From Echinometra lucunter (taxonomy: Eukaryota > Echinodermata > Echinoidea > Camarodonta > Echinometridae): DNA of 64,000 nucleotides. Positions 24,001-39,000 of this stretch are shown here, one piece after another. Below the pieces are notes generated by a model. That model was not told the origin of the DNA and did not search any database. It saw only the letters and a program-made list of their open reading frames with translations. Positions within the stretch are counted from its first letter, which is position 1. Every line of letters starts with the position of its first letter. Location: NCBI GenBank assembly GCA_029962745.1, contig CM057171.1, positions 1,083,072-1,147,071 of the forward strand, read 5' to 3'. A program made the position numbers and the translations under genes.

Positions 24001-27000
24001 TAGACGGATGGAGAGATAGACGGATGGAGAGATACACGGATGGAGAGATAGACAGATAGAGAGATAGACGGATGGAGAGAGAAGGGGAATAGATGCGTTA
24101 TACAGAAGAAACAGAAAGGATTTTTTGATAATGAGGAAAGTGCAGAGAAAGAGAGAATAAAGAGAATGAGAAACAGCTCCGGTATTAGTGGATGAGAATC
24201 AAAGAGAGTTTGTGTAGCGTGGGAAAAAAAATTTGAAGACTGTAAGATGTTTATGAGTTATGAAACTCAGAGATACTGCAGTGAAGAAACTTCAAGAAAG
24301 AATGAAAATACATTTGGAAATGCATATACATGTATATGAATATTCGTGAATCTTAATGACTGCCCATTGTTAAATTTGTGAAATGTTTTACTCTGACACT
24401 GCAGTATGAATATCACAAAATCTTCACATATCTTCAATACTTTTTGTTCAATTGAACTGTTCTTCAAACTATAAATAATGCAGTGAAAATATCAAATTCT
24501 AACCAGTTGTTATCTTCTTTTTAATTTCCTGTCTTTCCACAGGTTTTCATAATAGGAGCAGGACCATGTGGTCTCCGTACGGCAATAGAGTGCGCTATGC
24601 TGGGTGCAAAGGTCGTCATGGTCGAGAAAAGGCTCAGCTTCTCCAGGAACAACGTGCTCCATCTCTGGCCGTTTCTCATCACCGATCTGCGGAACCTTGG
24701 AGCTAAGAAGTTCTTCGGGAAGTTCTGTGCTGGAGCTATTGATCACATTAGTAAGTATGGATAGTATAATATCCTGGACTCTTGACTGACAGGGCTCCTG
24801 AGCAAATATCCACCACCCCCATTTCTCTGGGCTTCCAAATGTCCAAATGTTGTAAAAGCGGGGCCATTGTACCCCCCTCCCCAACTTTTCTGCTATCTTT
24901 GCCTTATGAAAAAAAGTTGTTTGGATCTCTTTATTACATGGAACTCTTGGAGACAAGATTTATTTTCATTGAAAAATAGTGTTAACCAAATTTAGGCACT
25001 CTAAAGGCTTGCTCACGTACGCGCAAGGCTCAACACTAAAAGGTGTGCAGGACACAACATTTATACTTAGGGCTCAATAAAAATAGACCCTAAAAATCAA
25101 ATCCAGACCCCTTTGAAAAAAAGTAAATGTGAATCTCTGCTTATGAAGTGGTAAACTACTTTTGACAAAATCGAACAAACAGGGAAGGGGAGGGGGTGTT
25201 AAGCTTCACATTTTCCCGTCTTGTAACCACATGAGTATTTGGAATATACACAGGTCCTTATTGTCCCATTCATCCCACTTGTCATTTTTATTTTGTACAC
25301 AAAATAACTGCTTCAGCTTTTTAAAGTAGTTAACTGCTGCATGCTGAACGAGCCTTATATTACCCAGAATATTACAGGTACAAACTCAGATGTTTTTCTT
25401 GAAGAGTCCAAAAAAAAAAAGTGTGTCATAGATCCCCAACGCATAGATTCTATTTGATGAAGAAAAAAATTCTTGTATTTTTGTTGTAGGTATACGACAG
25501 TTACAGGTCGTGCTTCTCAAGGTGGCTCTGATCATGGGTGTTGAGATCCACTATGGAGTGAGCTTTGAAGGACTAGAAGTACCCCCTGAAGACCAGGAAC
25601 ATGAAAGTAAGTCCAGGACCAATGATAATGATACTTCTGTTTGGAGTCAGAAGGGTGTTGACTGATACAAAGTTAATTCCCTTCCGGTTCCAAACTGACA
25701 AATATTAATGATATCTTCTAAAGGAGTGAACCTCAAAAGACTCGGTACCTCCAGAAGACCAGGAACATGAAAATAAGTCCAGGACCCAGGATAGACTAAC
25801 ACTAGAAATAAAATCAGGACATGGGGCCTGTTGCATAAAACTTACTATAATAGTAACTTTGCTATCAATGGTAACTACCATGGTAACATTGCTCAAAAGC
25901 CAATCAAAATCCAGTATTCAATGAAAATTTACTATAATAGCAAAGTTACTATAATAGCAAGTTTTATGCAATGGCACCGTGGTCTTCTAAAGAGTTGAGA
26001 TAGACTGCAGCCGAATTTCAGTTTTATACCTGTATCAATTGCAACTTGCAAATAGGGTTGTTCCATTTTGTGTTGTTCCCTGGAAAGTGAAAGATAAGTT
26101 CAGTTTTAAGTTCATGTTCAGGAGGAAACAATCAAAGTTTTGAGATGAATTTGAGGGCTCGTGGTCATTGTTTAGAAGAGGGTCCAAACATTAAGACTCC
26201 ATTGTTGGTTGTTTTTTTTTTTTTTCTTCTTGAAGACAAGAAAGTCTAAATTCCTGGCAACACTTGTGATGAAGTTAGTCAGAAAGCTACCGAGGATCCA
26301 AAGCCGTAATTTACCCAGAGATGCAACTGTCATGATACACATGCTCAAACTTTTCATGATCATCAAATATTGACTGAGAGAACACTTCCAAAGTCTGCAT
26401 GATACATGTACACGTATCTGCCATTAGAATTCCAGTTTGGATAATGTTTATTATACAAATAATGCACAGATAAGAGTGTGTTAGTGGCGATGCAGCGCAC
26501 TCGAGGGTATTTACAATGTGCGACAAGCATGAGGCGCTTGCGCCGAGTGCTTTTGCATAATATTGTAAATACCCGAGATGCCTGCATCGCCACTAACATC
26601 ACAAATTTAAATCTGTGCATTATTTGTTTTATAAAACGGGTCGGCAGTATGACTTTGTAGTGGAAAATTTGTTAAACCCGCACCAAATTTCCTCAATTCG
26701 CACAGACAAGGAGGCGCTGCTTTCTCTTATGACATCACGAGCGTAGCCAGTGTAATGCGCCCCTGAGTAATTAAGTGCATCAAAATCCTTGTGATAGACT
26801 TCTAGAAAGAACGCGTACTTCATGGCATCTCAGTTTTTACGCGCTAGAGGTAAAGTTGATGCATCCAAAATGCACAGTGCTGCACAAAAAATGCACGGCT
26901 GGAAGGTTGTGTAGAATTAAAGCATGAACACGTGACATGCATACACACTTGCTATTGGCTACATCCTTGAACCCGTTTTATAAAACAACATAAACAAAAT

Positions 27001-30000
27001 CCTTCTTGTGATTATCATAACTTTGGTATGCAAATGGTACCTTTTTATAAGGCACATACATGCAAATTGTTTGTAGAATTCATATACATGTACAAACATG
27101 TACATGCCAAGTCAGTTATTCTTTCTTGATATGGTATTATATTTCATTATCTTTGAACTTTGGATTTTGACAATTGTACACTGCTATAGGGAACTGACAC
27201 TTGCTTTATGACACATCCTTATCTGCTGAATATGCACTAATCTGAATGAATGCATACATACAAAGTTAGTTTATTGACAATTACAAATATCATCAATGAC
27301 CTGGGCCCTGTCTTATAAAGAGTTGCGATTGATTCAAACTATTCTCAACTTTGAGACTGATCTCAAAGTTGCGACTGATCCAAATCGATTGTAGAGGGAT
27401 ACTTATGATCTCCATACACCCTATCCTGTCCAGGAATTCAACAAAGAAATACTCTTCTAGATTTTCTTGTTGTAGTGGAAACAATCCACTAATTAATTGT
27501 TCAATCTGTGGTTTTGTAGCATTTCAGTTGTTTGTAAAAGTTGCATTGAATCCAAAGTGTCATTTGTGACTCATTGTCATATGGCATTCTCCAGAAGGTG
27601 TGTAACATTTGCGATACACGAATGTAAGGCCTGCATCCAATTTGGTATGATTCATGTTTATACCTTAAAAATGCAATCTCTGTCATGAAAACTGCTTGTA
27701 AAATATGTAATGGGAGAAAACACATGTGTAGAGGTGTTGTGGATCAGTGGATAAGTACCCTAGCCTGTGAACCAAGAGATCCGGGGTTCACATCATTGGC
27801 GTAAATCCCAGGGGGGGGGGAATGGGGGGGATATATCCCCCCCACTTTTTCAAGAGGAGGGGATGGTGTGTACAAATATCCCCCCCCCCCACTTTTTAGG
27901 GAAGAAATGATATTCGAATTAATCAGTTAGTAAAACTTTTAATAATCTGTCATAAACAACCATCTTATTTTAGAATTTCTATTTGAAAATGCAACTGAAA
28001 ACCCCAAAAGTGGTAACTTTTTTGGCTCGCTCGCTTCGCTCGCTCGTCATATTTTAGAAAAATCTGATTAAAAACTGGAAAAGTGGTTATTTTTTGGCTC
28101 GCTCGCTTCACTTGCTCGTCAAATGTTAGAATTTCTATATGAAGATGTGATCAAAAACCAGAAAAGTGGTTATTTTTTGGCTCACTCGCTTCGCTCGCTC
28201 GCAAAATGAAAATTAAAACGTGTGCAAGGGGTCTGTGCGGATGGATGAGGGTGTGTGTTTATACTTAAGTGTGAGTTCGACAGAAAAAAAAAATCGGCAA
28301 AAAAGTCAATCATCCCCCCCACTCCTCAAAGTGGATTTACGCCGGTGGTTCACATCTCACCATAGCACTAATATCCTTTGGCAAGACATTAATCTACATT
28401 TGCCACTCTCTACTCAGGCGTAAATGGGCACTGGCAGAAAGGAATTCCTTGAAAGCTGTGAGCACTGAAATTGGTAGCCTAGATTAGCCTCGGTAATATT
28501 GGGAGCACCTTGAGCACCTTGCTTAGTGGATACATGTATGTGTGCTATAACTATCCCTATTATTTTATCATAAATTTTTACAAATATCCACAGTGGAAAT
28601 AGCCTTTTGAGATGCAGAGACTTCAGTTATCATTGGGTTAAAATTGAGAAGTAAATATGATGCAGGACCTGCATTTATTATTCATTTGAAAGAGATTCAC
28701 TCTTGTTATTGTGTTGAAAGCAGCGGGGATACTTATGATCTCCATAAACCCTATCCTGTCCAGGGTAGTCTCATAACGAGAGCTTCCTCTTCTTCTTCTC
28801 AGTACTAAGAGAATGTACTTTAGGTGAACCGTTTGTTATTGTGATAGCCTCTTTCTCAGGCAAATCTCAAATATATTCTGCAGACATAGGCCTCTGTCTG
28901 GCATACTGCTCCACAATCTACTCTCATACATAGCAAAAATATTGATACATATTTTAGGCCATACATACTGGCACAAAATCATTCAGTTATAATTTTTCCT
29001 TGGTGCAAGTCTCATTCATTTTGCTCACATATCTAAAGAGAGTCTGGGAATGTAGACTATCTGGAATATTACCAAGTCTCTATAAATGGCCTGTGCTTAT
29101 TCGTAGGGGGAGGGCTAATCTTGGCTGACCGGAAGGTGATATCGCAAACCAAGGCGTCAAATTTGACAGTTACAGCGGATTGTCCAACTGTTTATTTGGC
29201 AACCATCGCAATGATTCATACCTCATACTTGAAATTGTGAGATGCAATCCCAATCAGAGTTGTAGCAATCCTGTGGCAGTAGACACAAAGTGACGCAACA
29301 TTCAAGACTCGTTCAACTCCTAGTGGCATACTCCTGCAGACCCCCCCCTATTTTACTTACCACTTCTGATAATGAAATGCGCATTAATGCATCAGTAATA
29401 GGTCACGCTAGAATAAAGGAAAAATTTTCCAAATGTTGCACAGAAAAAACTTATGACGTCATATTTTGCGCTAACTTTATAAGAATTTGAATGATCCAGA
29501 CCTTTTTGCCTGCCAGGAGGCAAAAAGATGCTTTTTGCCTTGGTGATTTTTTTTCCTCCCTCATTTACCATTCATTCACGATAAAAAAATTATGTTGGGG
29601 GGGGGGGGGTACTGTGGGGGTTTGCCACTTCATATGTGAACTGGGGAGCATTTCATGAAGTGCCTTGTCAGCGATTTTCACTAACAACTGTTATAAGCTA
29701 CTGAAATCCTTGCATCTGATTGGCTGAGTGCAAATTTGTCAGTGAAAATCGCTGACAAGACTCTTCATGAAACGCTCCCCAGGTCTTCACTCTTAGCTTT
29801 TTATTTTGTCCAAATATAAAGCTCAGAGTGAAGAAATCAAGATCGTATGACCCCCTATTTCCAAAATATAGACTTGTATCGAAAGGAAGCAACTCCATGG
29901 AGTGTTTTGAAAACAGTGACACGTATGTTCTTCATTCAGTCTGCAGAGTTGCTCCCTTTTGTCATTGCACGGCAAAACACAGACATATCAAAAGGAAGCA

Positions 30001-33000
30001 ACTCCATACATTTCCTCATAAAACAGTGACACATTTTCTTCATTTACTAGAAACTCATTCTACAGAGTTGCTTCCTTTGTCATTGAACAACAGAGTATCA
30101 TTCGGATGCTATCAAGTTCGTCTCATTGATAAAACAGGTTAAGAAAGAAAGTTCATCTCCATGTGTGATTGACATGCCAATGTAAATAATCCACTGTACA
30201 TCAGCCTGCATGTCACTGTCATGCTATCAGGTTATGTTTCCATTGATAAGCCAATGAGGAAAGATAGAAATTGCATGTCATTGATAACTGTGAGACCGGT
30301 TTTAACATTGCACAGATGATTCCCGAATGATGCCAAGGTTGAAAAAAAAAACTGCAAAGTCCACATCCGTATTTTAGGCTCCAAAGCTTCGTCACAGGGT
30401 TGGGAAACGTCAGTTGTTGGTTTTAATTCGGTGGGAATTTTTTTAAAAGTTTGATATTTCTGTGGAAAGTTCCAGCATCCTGCAATCAATTGACAGTGCC
30501 TCCGAACCCCCCTGCATGTTTGGCAAACTTTTGGGGCCCAAATAGGAATGTTGGACGATGCTGGACTTTGCCATTTTTTTGTGAAGTTCTCATCCTTCGT
30601 TCGCATGCCCAGTGAAACCTGTAGAAGACAGTCTTAGAAAGTTAATGAGTGGCAAATCCTGGATATGATCATATCCAAATCCACATAACCCTCTACAAGT
30701 GAAGTAGATGGATGACTTATCAGATGATCATCCCTTGGATAAGTTTGGAATTGTGGAAGAAACTTGATCAAATTTGATATCTGTTTATGTGCACAACCAT
30801 ACAGTATCAATACAATGTTACTGTGTTTCGACCCTGAGGTGATATGATATGGAGACAAGGTTAAAAAGCAAGTTAATCTGTGATTGGGCAGTATTAGATG
30901 TCATCATCCTCTGCAAGTCCAGTACATGGATGACTTATCAGATAATCATCCCATGTCTGAGATAGGCAGTGAGGACAGAAAGTTGATCAGACTTGATAAC
31001 CTGGTTGTGTATACATGTATGCAGTATCAGTGCCATGTTACCATGTTATCATCCAGTCAGTATGGTTTGTAGACAGGGTTGGAAAGTTAATCTATGATTG
31101 TGAGATATCAGATATCATCCTACCTAGATAGTCCTCTACAAGTCAAGTACACAGATAACCTATCAGATAATTAAGATAGGCAGTGCGGAAAGAAAGTTGA
31201 TCTGATTTGATACCTGGTTGTGTATGCATGCAGTATCAATGCCATGTTACTGTGTTAAATCAGTATGACATGGTTATGAGGAAAGTTAACCCATAGCAGT
31301 ACAGAGCTTTCTTGAGGTCCAAATTAATCATCTTCAATCCTCAAATTGGCAATACAAATTATTTTTTCCACGTTTACATAGCTTGAAAAAAAGAAATATG
31401 GATATAACATAAACCAAAATGAAATATAATTGTAAAATTGAATCAGAAATTGCCAATTTGAACAGAGAAATAGTGATTATATATTATTCACTGCATTGCC
31501 AATTTAAAGAGTTTAATGATTAGTTACACTTAAACTGCTTTAATTTGAGAATGTCACACCATACAGCGATGAAAATGGGCTCAAATTTGTCAGTGCATTT
31601 TTCTCTTTCTGCTCATGTATGATATGTACTGCCCAACATTCTGGACCAACAGATACTGCAAAAACATCTCCTAAAGGTGACACTATACCTCTATGGGTTA
31701 ATCTATGGTCGAGAGATATTGGATATGATTATATCAAAATCCAGATAGTCCTCTACAAGTCAAGTACATTGATGACCTATCAGATAATCATTCCATGGAT
31801 AAGCTAGGATGTAAGGGTAGAAATTCACCCATTTAAAGTGATTACACAATGGTAAATTTTTTTTGATATATGATTGAGAAAATAATTCTAAGAAAAATAA
31901 CATTAAAAATTTGATGATTTTCAATCGAAATCAATGCATTTTGGCTAATTTTCTCATAAAAAGTCAAGAGTTCACCAAAAAATTTGAGCATGAGATATGA
32001 CGTAAAAGTGGGTACCCAGCTTCAAGCATTGCAGTTGTGCTGCGCGCTAGACTGTTCAATTTGTATTATACCTTGCGCGCATTTTGCTAGAATTCCGCAA
32101 AGTACTCACTTTGGCGTCATTTTGATGTCAAAGTGGGTACCTAGTTGAAATTGGGTCACAGCTGAGGGGGTCAAAATANNNNNNNNNNNNNNNNNNNNNN
32201 NNNNNNNNNNNNNNNNNNNNNNNNNNNNNNNNNNNNNNNNNNNNNNNNNNNNNNNNNNNNNNNNNNNNNNNNNNNNNNNNNNNNNNNNNNNNNNNNNNNN
32301 NNNNNNNNNNNNNNNNNNNNNNNNNNNNNNNNNNNNNNNNNNNNNNNNNNNNNNNNNNNNNNNNNNNNNNNNNNNNNNNNNNNNNNNNNNNNNNNNNNNN
32401 NNNNNNNNNNNNNNNNNNNNNNNNNNNNNNNNNNNNNNNNNNNNNNNNNNNNNNNNNNNNNNNNNNNNNNNNNNNNNNNNNNNNNNNNNNNNNNNNNNNN
32501 NNNNNNNNNNNNNNNNNNNNNNNNNNNNNNNNNNNNNNNNNNNNNNNNNNNNNNNNNNNNNNNNNNNNNNNNNNNNNNNNNNNNNNNNNNNNNNNNNNNN
32601 NNNNNNNNNNNNNNNNNNNNNNNNNNNNNNNNNNNNNNNNNNNNNNNNNNNNNNNNNNNNNNNNNNNNNNNNNNNNNNTGCATGAATGCTATTTGTCAGA
32701 AAGTGCTAGGTTTAGCTCTTGCATTCATGTGAACACACCCCAGTGATGTTACAAGCATTAGGAACCTGTTCACATGCGTAAATTCAGCAGGAGAAAGTGC
32801 GAGGTTTGGCCCTTGTATGCATGTGAACACACCCCAATCATGTTGCAGGCATAGGGAATCTGTTCACATGCTCTACTAAACCCAGCAGGAGACGTGTATT
32901 ATTGGTACGTCAACCTTCCAAGTAGAGTCAAAAAGTGCAAGTACGAGGTTTATCCAAACCTTCCTGTCTAGTTTCTCCTCTCTATGATAATCAAACCTGC

Positions 33001-36000
33001 ATGAATTTAATTACTTAGCCCTTTGCTCCGCCAGCGAACTTGAAAGGCTTGGGATACATGTATGTAGACTGTGCAGTTGTGTTATTGTACCCCCGTGGGA
33101 TAATGTTATCAGAAACATTGGAGGGTTGTTGTATGCTCAGGCAGCCTTGGGAATGTTTTTTACATGTATGTGGAGATTCATCCAAGATCGCAACTGAGGA
33201 GAGGTTAGTCGCATCATTTCGTGACATTGTGAAACGCATTGAAGGATTCACAGAATGCGGCATAGAAATGTAACATAGTACATTATCATATCATCTGTTC
33301 ATAGCCAGAAGGGCATTAGCTCGTATCATTTTATACAGACTTAATGCCTTTCTGGCTCCAAACAGATGATATGAATTGTGGTCACATATGGATGAAGGCA
33401 CATACATGTAACTACTTTAAAAAAGTAAATCTTTTGAATATGAAAGAAGCAGAAAGAGAGGGAGATTGAAAGGAAGAGAGATAGACGGATGGAGAGATAG
33501 ACGGATGGAGAGATAGACGGATAGAGAGATAGACGGATAGAGAGATAGACGGATAGAGAGATAGACGGATGGAGAGATAGACGGATAGAGAGATAGACAG
33601 ATGGAGAGATAGACAGATAGAGAGATAGACGGATAGAGAGATAGACGGATGGAGAGATAGACGGATAGAGAGATAGACGGATGGAGAGATAGACGGATGG
33701 AGAGATAGACGGATGGAGAGATAGACGGATAGAGAGATAGACGGATAGAGAGATAGACGGATGGAGAGATAGACGGATGGAGAGATAGACGGATAGAGAT
33801 AGACGGATGGAGAGATAGACGGATGAGAGATAGACGGATAGAGAGATAGACGGATGGAGAGATAGACGGATGGAGAGATAGACGGATAGAGAGATAGACG
33901 GATGGAGAGATAGACGGATGGAGAGATAGACGGATAGAGAGATAGACAGATAGAGAGATAGACGGATAGAGAGATAGACGGATGGAGAGATAGACGGATG
34001 GAGAGAGAAGGGGAATAGATTTGTTATAAAGAAGAAAAAGAAAGGATTTTTTGATAATGAGGAAAGTGTAGAGAAAGAGAGAACAAAGAGAATGAGAAAC
34101 AACTCCGGTATTAGTGGATGAGAGTCAAAGAGAGTTTGTGTAGCGTGGGAAACAAAATTTGAAGACTGTAAGATGTTTATGAGTTATGAAACACAGAGAT
34201 ACTGCAATGAAGAGACTTCAAGAAAGAATGAAAATACATTTGGAAATGCATATATATGAATATTCATGAATCTTAATGACTGCCCGTTAAATTTGTGAAA
34301 TGTTTTACTCTAACACTGCAGTATGAATATCACAAAATCTTCACATATCTTCAATACTTTTTGTTCAATTGAACTGTTCTTCAAACTATAAATAACGCAG
34401 TGAAAATATCAAATTCTAACCAGTTGTTATCTTCTTTTTTATTTCCTGTCTTTCCACAGGTTTTCATAATAGGAGCAGGACCATGTGGTCTCCGTACGGC
34501 AATAGAGTGCGCTATGCTGGGTGCAAAGGTCGTCATGGTCGAGAAAAGGCTCAGCTTCTCCAGGAACAACGTGCTCCATCTCTGGCCGTTTCTCATCACC
34601 GATCTGCGGAACCTTGGAGCTAAGAAGTTCTTTGGGAAGTTCTGTGCTGGAGCTATTGATCACATTAGTAAGTATGGATAGTATTATCCTGGACTCTTGA
34701 CTGACAGGGCTCCTGAGCAAATGTCCACCATCCCATTTCACTGGGCCTCCAAATGTCATAATGTTGTAGAAGCGGGGCCATCATACCCCCCTCCCCAACT
34801 TTTCTGCTGCCTATGCCTTATGAAAAAAAGTTGTTTGGATCTCTTTATTACATGGAACTCTTGGAGACAAGATATATTTTCATTGAAAAATAGTGTTAAC
34901 CAAATTTAGGCACTCTAAAGGCTTGCTCACATACGTGCAAGGCTCAACACTAAAAGGTGCGCAGGACACCCCCCCCCCCCCCCCCCCCGAATCTTGGTCC
35001 TGACTCGCAAAATCAAAACATTTATACTTAGAACTCAATAAAAATAGACCCTAAAAATCGATTCTAAACCCCTTTGAAAAAAACAGTAAGTGGTAAGTGT
35101 GAAGCTCTGCTTATGAAGTGGTAAACTACTTTTTAAAAAATCAAACAAACAGGGAAGGGGAGGTGGGTGTTAAGCTTCACATTTTCCCATCTTGTAACCA
35201 CAATGAGTATTTAGAATATGCACAGGTCCTTATTGCCCCATTCATCCCACTTGTCTTTTTTATTTTGTACACAAAATAACTGCTTCAGCTTTTTAAAGTA
35301 GTTAACTGCTGCATGCTGAACGAGCCTTATATTACCCAGAATATTACAGGTACAAACTCAGATGTTTTTCTTGAAGAGTCCAAAAAAAAAAGTGTGTCAT
35401 AGATCCCCAACGCATAGATTCTATTTGATGAAGAAAAAAATTCTTGTATTTTTGTTGTAGGTATACGACAGTTACAGGTCGTGCTTCTCAAGGTGGCTCT
35501 GATCATGGGCGTTGAGATCCACTATGGAGTGAGCTTTGAAGGACTAGAAGTACCCCCTGAAGACCAGGAACATGAAAGTAAGTCCAGGACCAATAATAAT
35601 GATACTTCTGTTTGGAGTCAGAAGGGTGTTGACTGATACAAAGTTAATTCCCTTCCAGTTCCAAATTGACAAATATTAATGATATCTTCTTAGGAGTGAA
35701 CCTCAAAAGACTCGGTACCTCCAGAAGACCAGGAACATGAAAGTAAGTCCAGGACCCAGGATAGACTAACACTAGAAATAAAATCAGGACATGGGGCCTG
35801 TTGCATAAAACTTACTATAATAGTAACTTTGCTATCAATGGTAACTACCATGGTAACATTGCTCAACAGCCAATCAAAATCCAGTATTCCATGAAAATTG
35901 ACTATAATTGCAAGTTTTATGCAACGGCCCCATGGTCTTCTAAAGAGTTGAGATAGATCTAGACTGCAGCTCAATTTCAGTTTTATACCTGTATCAATTG

Positions 36001-39000
36001 CAGCTTGCAAATAGGGTTGTTCCGTTTTATGTTGTTCCCTGGAAAGCGAAAGATAAGTTCAGTTTTAAGTCCATGTTCAGGAGGAAACAATCGGAAGTTT
36101 TGAGATGAATTTGAGGGCTCGTAGTCATTGTGGATCAATTTACCACCATGTTTAGAAGAGGGTCCAAACATTAAGTCTCCGTTATTGGTTGGGTTTTTTT
36201 TTCTTCTTGAAGACAAGAAAGTCTAAATTCCTGGCAACACTTGTGATGAAGTTATTCAGAAAGCTACCGAGGATCCAAAGCCGTAATTTACCCAGAGATG
36301 CAACTGTCATGATACACATGCTCAAACTTTGCATGATCATCAAATATTGACTGAGGGAACACTTGCAAAGTCTGCATGATACATGTACACGTATCTGCCA
36401 TTAGAATTCCAGTTTGAATAATGTTTATTATACAAATAATGCACAGATGTGAGTGTGTTAGTGGCGATGCAGCGCACTCGAGGGTATTTACAATGTGCGA
36501 CAAGCATGAGGCGCTTGCGCCGAGTGCTTTTGCATAATATTGTAAATACCCGAGATGCCTGCATCGCCACTAACATCACAAATTTAAATCTGTGCATTAT
36601 TTGTTTTATAAAACGGGTCGGCAGTATGACTTTGTAGTGGAAAATTTGTTAAACCCGCACCAAATTTCCTCAATTCGCACAGACAAGGAGGCGCTGCTTT
36701 CTCTTATGACATCACGAGCGTAGCCAGTGTAATGCGCCCCTGAGTAATTAAGTGCATCAAATCCTTGTGATAGACTTCTAGAAAGAACGCATACTTCATG
36801 GCGCGCGTCTCAGTTTTTACGCGCTAGAGGTAAAGTGATGCATCCAAAATGCACAGTGCTGCACAAAAAATGCACGGCTGGAAGGTTGCATAGAATTAAA
36901 GCATGAACACGTGACATGCATACGCACTCGCTATTGGCTACATCCTTGAACCCGTTTTATAAAACAACATAAACAAAATCCTTATCGTGATTATCATGAT
37001 AACTTTGGTATGCAAATGGCACCTTTTTATAAGGTACTTACATGCAAATTGTTTGTAGAATTCATATACATGTACACACATGTACATGCCAAGTCACTTA
37101 TTCTTTCTTGATATGGTATTATACTTCATTATCTACAGGAGTGTATGAACTTTGGATTTTGACAATTGTACACTGCTATAGGGAATGACACATGCTTTAT
37201 GACACATCCTTATCTGCTGAATATGCACTAATCTGAATGAATGCATACATACAAAGTTAGTTTATTGACAATTACAATATCGTCAATGACCTGGGCCATT
37301 TCTTATAAAGAGTTGCAATTGATTCATATCATTCTCAACTTTGAGACTAATCTCAAAGTTGCGACTGATCCAAATCGATGGTAGAGGGCAGGGGAAAAAA
37401 TTTAAGGGGGGCTCGGGGCGAATTCGCCCCCGAAATGCCAAAAAGAGCCCTGGAAAACTAAAAAAGAGGCCCTGAAATTCTCATAGGCTCCAATGTAAAC
37501 TGTAATACAATGTAGAAAATTTGGGTGAGTGAGCTCAAAAAGTAGCCCCAGGAAAAAAAAAAAAATTTCCCTGGGTACTAGAGGGATACTTATGATCTCC
37601 ATACACCCTATCTTGTCCAGGGATTCAACAAAGAAATACTCTTCTAGATTTTCTTCTTGTAATGGAAACAGTCCACTAATTGATTGTTCAATCTGTGGTT
37701 TTGTAGCATTTCAGTTGTTTGTAAAAGTTGCATTGAATCCAAAGTTTTATTTATGACTCCTCATTATATGGCATTTTCCAGAATGTGTGTAACATTTGCA
37801 ATACATGAATGTAGGGCCTACATCCAATTTGGTATGATTCATGTTTATACTTTAAAAATGCAATCTCTGTCATGATAACTGCTTGTAAAATATGTAATGG
37901 GAGAAAACACATGTGTAGAGGTGTTGTGGATCAGTGGATAAGTCCCCGGCCTGTGAACCAAGAGATCCGGGGTTCACATCTCACCACAGCACTAATGTCC
38001 TTTGGCAAGACATTAATTTACATTTGCCACTGTCTACCCAGGTGTAAATGAGTACTGGCAGGAAGGAATTCCTTGAATGCTGTGAGAGCCGATATTAGTA
38101 GCTTACATGTAGCTGAGCCGGGGTAATATTGGGAGCACCTTCAGCACCTTGTTTGGTGGATATGTGTGCTATAGCTATCCCCTATTATTTTACCATAAAT
38201 TTTTACAAATATCCACAGTGGAAATAGCCTTTTGAGATGCAGAGACTTCAGTAATCACTGGGTTAAAATTGAGGAGTAAATACGATGCAGGCCCTGCATT
38301 CATTATTCGTTTGAAAGAGATTTACTCTTATTATTGTGTTTAAAGCAGCGGGATACTTATGATCTCCATAAACCCTATCCTGTCCAGGGTTGTCTTATAA
38401 TGAGTGCTTCCTCTTCTTCTTCTCAATACTAAGAGAATGTACTTTAGGTGAACCGTTTGTTATTGTGATAGCCTCTTTCTCAGGCAAATCTCAAATATAT
38501 TCTGCAGATATAGGCCTCTGTCTGGCATACTGCTCCACAACCTACTCTCATACATAGCAAAAATATTGATACATATTTTAGGCCATACATACTGGCACAA
38601 AATCATTCAGTTATAATTTTTCCTTGGTGCAAGTCTCATTCATTTTGCTCACATATCTAAAGAGAGTCTGGGAATGTAGACTATCTGGAATATTACCAAG
38701 TCTCTATAAATGGCCTGTGCTTATTTGTAGGGGGAGGGCTAATCTTGGCTGACCGGAAGGTGATATCCGCAAACCAAGGCGTCAAATTTGACAGTTACAG
38801 CGGATTGTCCAGCGGTTTATTTGGCAACCATCGCAATGATTCATACCTCATACTTGAAATTGTGAGATGCAATCCCAATCAGAGTTGTAGCATTCCTGTG
38901 ACAGTAGACACAAAGTGACGCAACATTCAAGACTCATTCAACTATCTAGTGGCATACTCCTGCAGAACCCCCCCCCCCCATTTTTAAAAACTCACCACTT

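Larger units (their letters stand above)
22405..31836 (+). repeat. Duplicated segment, copy 1 (contains MICAL exons 2-3)
   Basis: Collinear with 32679-41074 and near-identical apart from scattered substitutions, short indels and discrete transposon insertions. It carries one copy each of coding exons 2 and 3. Relative to copy 2 it has extra insertions at 23139-23560, 27794-28347 and 31290-31697, and it ends where a repeat (31837 on) interrupts it. It lacks the insert found at 37389-37577. Confidence 0.93.

Noticed and set aside
23561..24037. Long minus-strand frame of [11 protein letters not shown] repeats
   Set aside because: It is the translation of the 16-bp minisatellite; the same applies to 33341-34102.
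23622..24085. CRISPR-like array
   Set aside because: Units are contiguous 16-mers without unique spacers, in an animal genome.
24543..35577. Exons 2-3 as a real mutually exclusive pair
   Set aside because: The encoded peptides are identical, and copy 2 starts exactly at a scaffold gap. Allelic duplication in the assembly is the simpler explanation.
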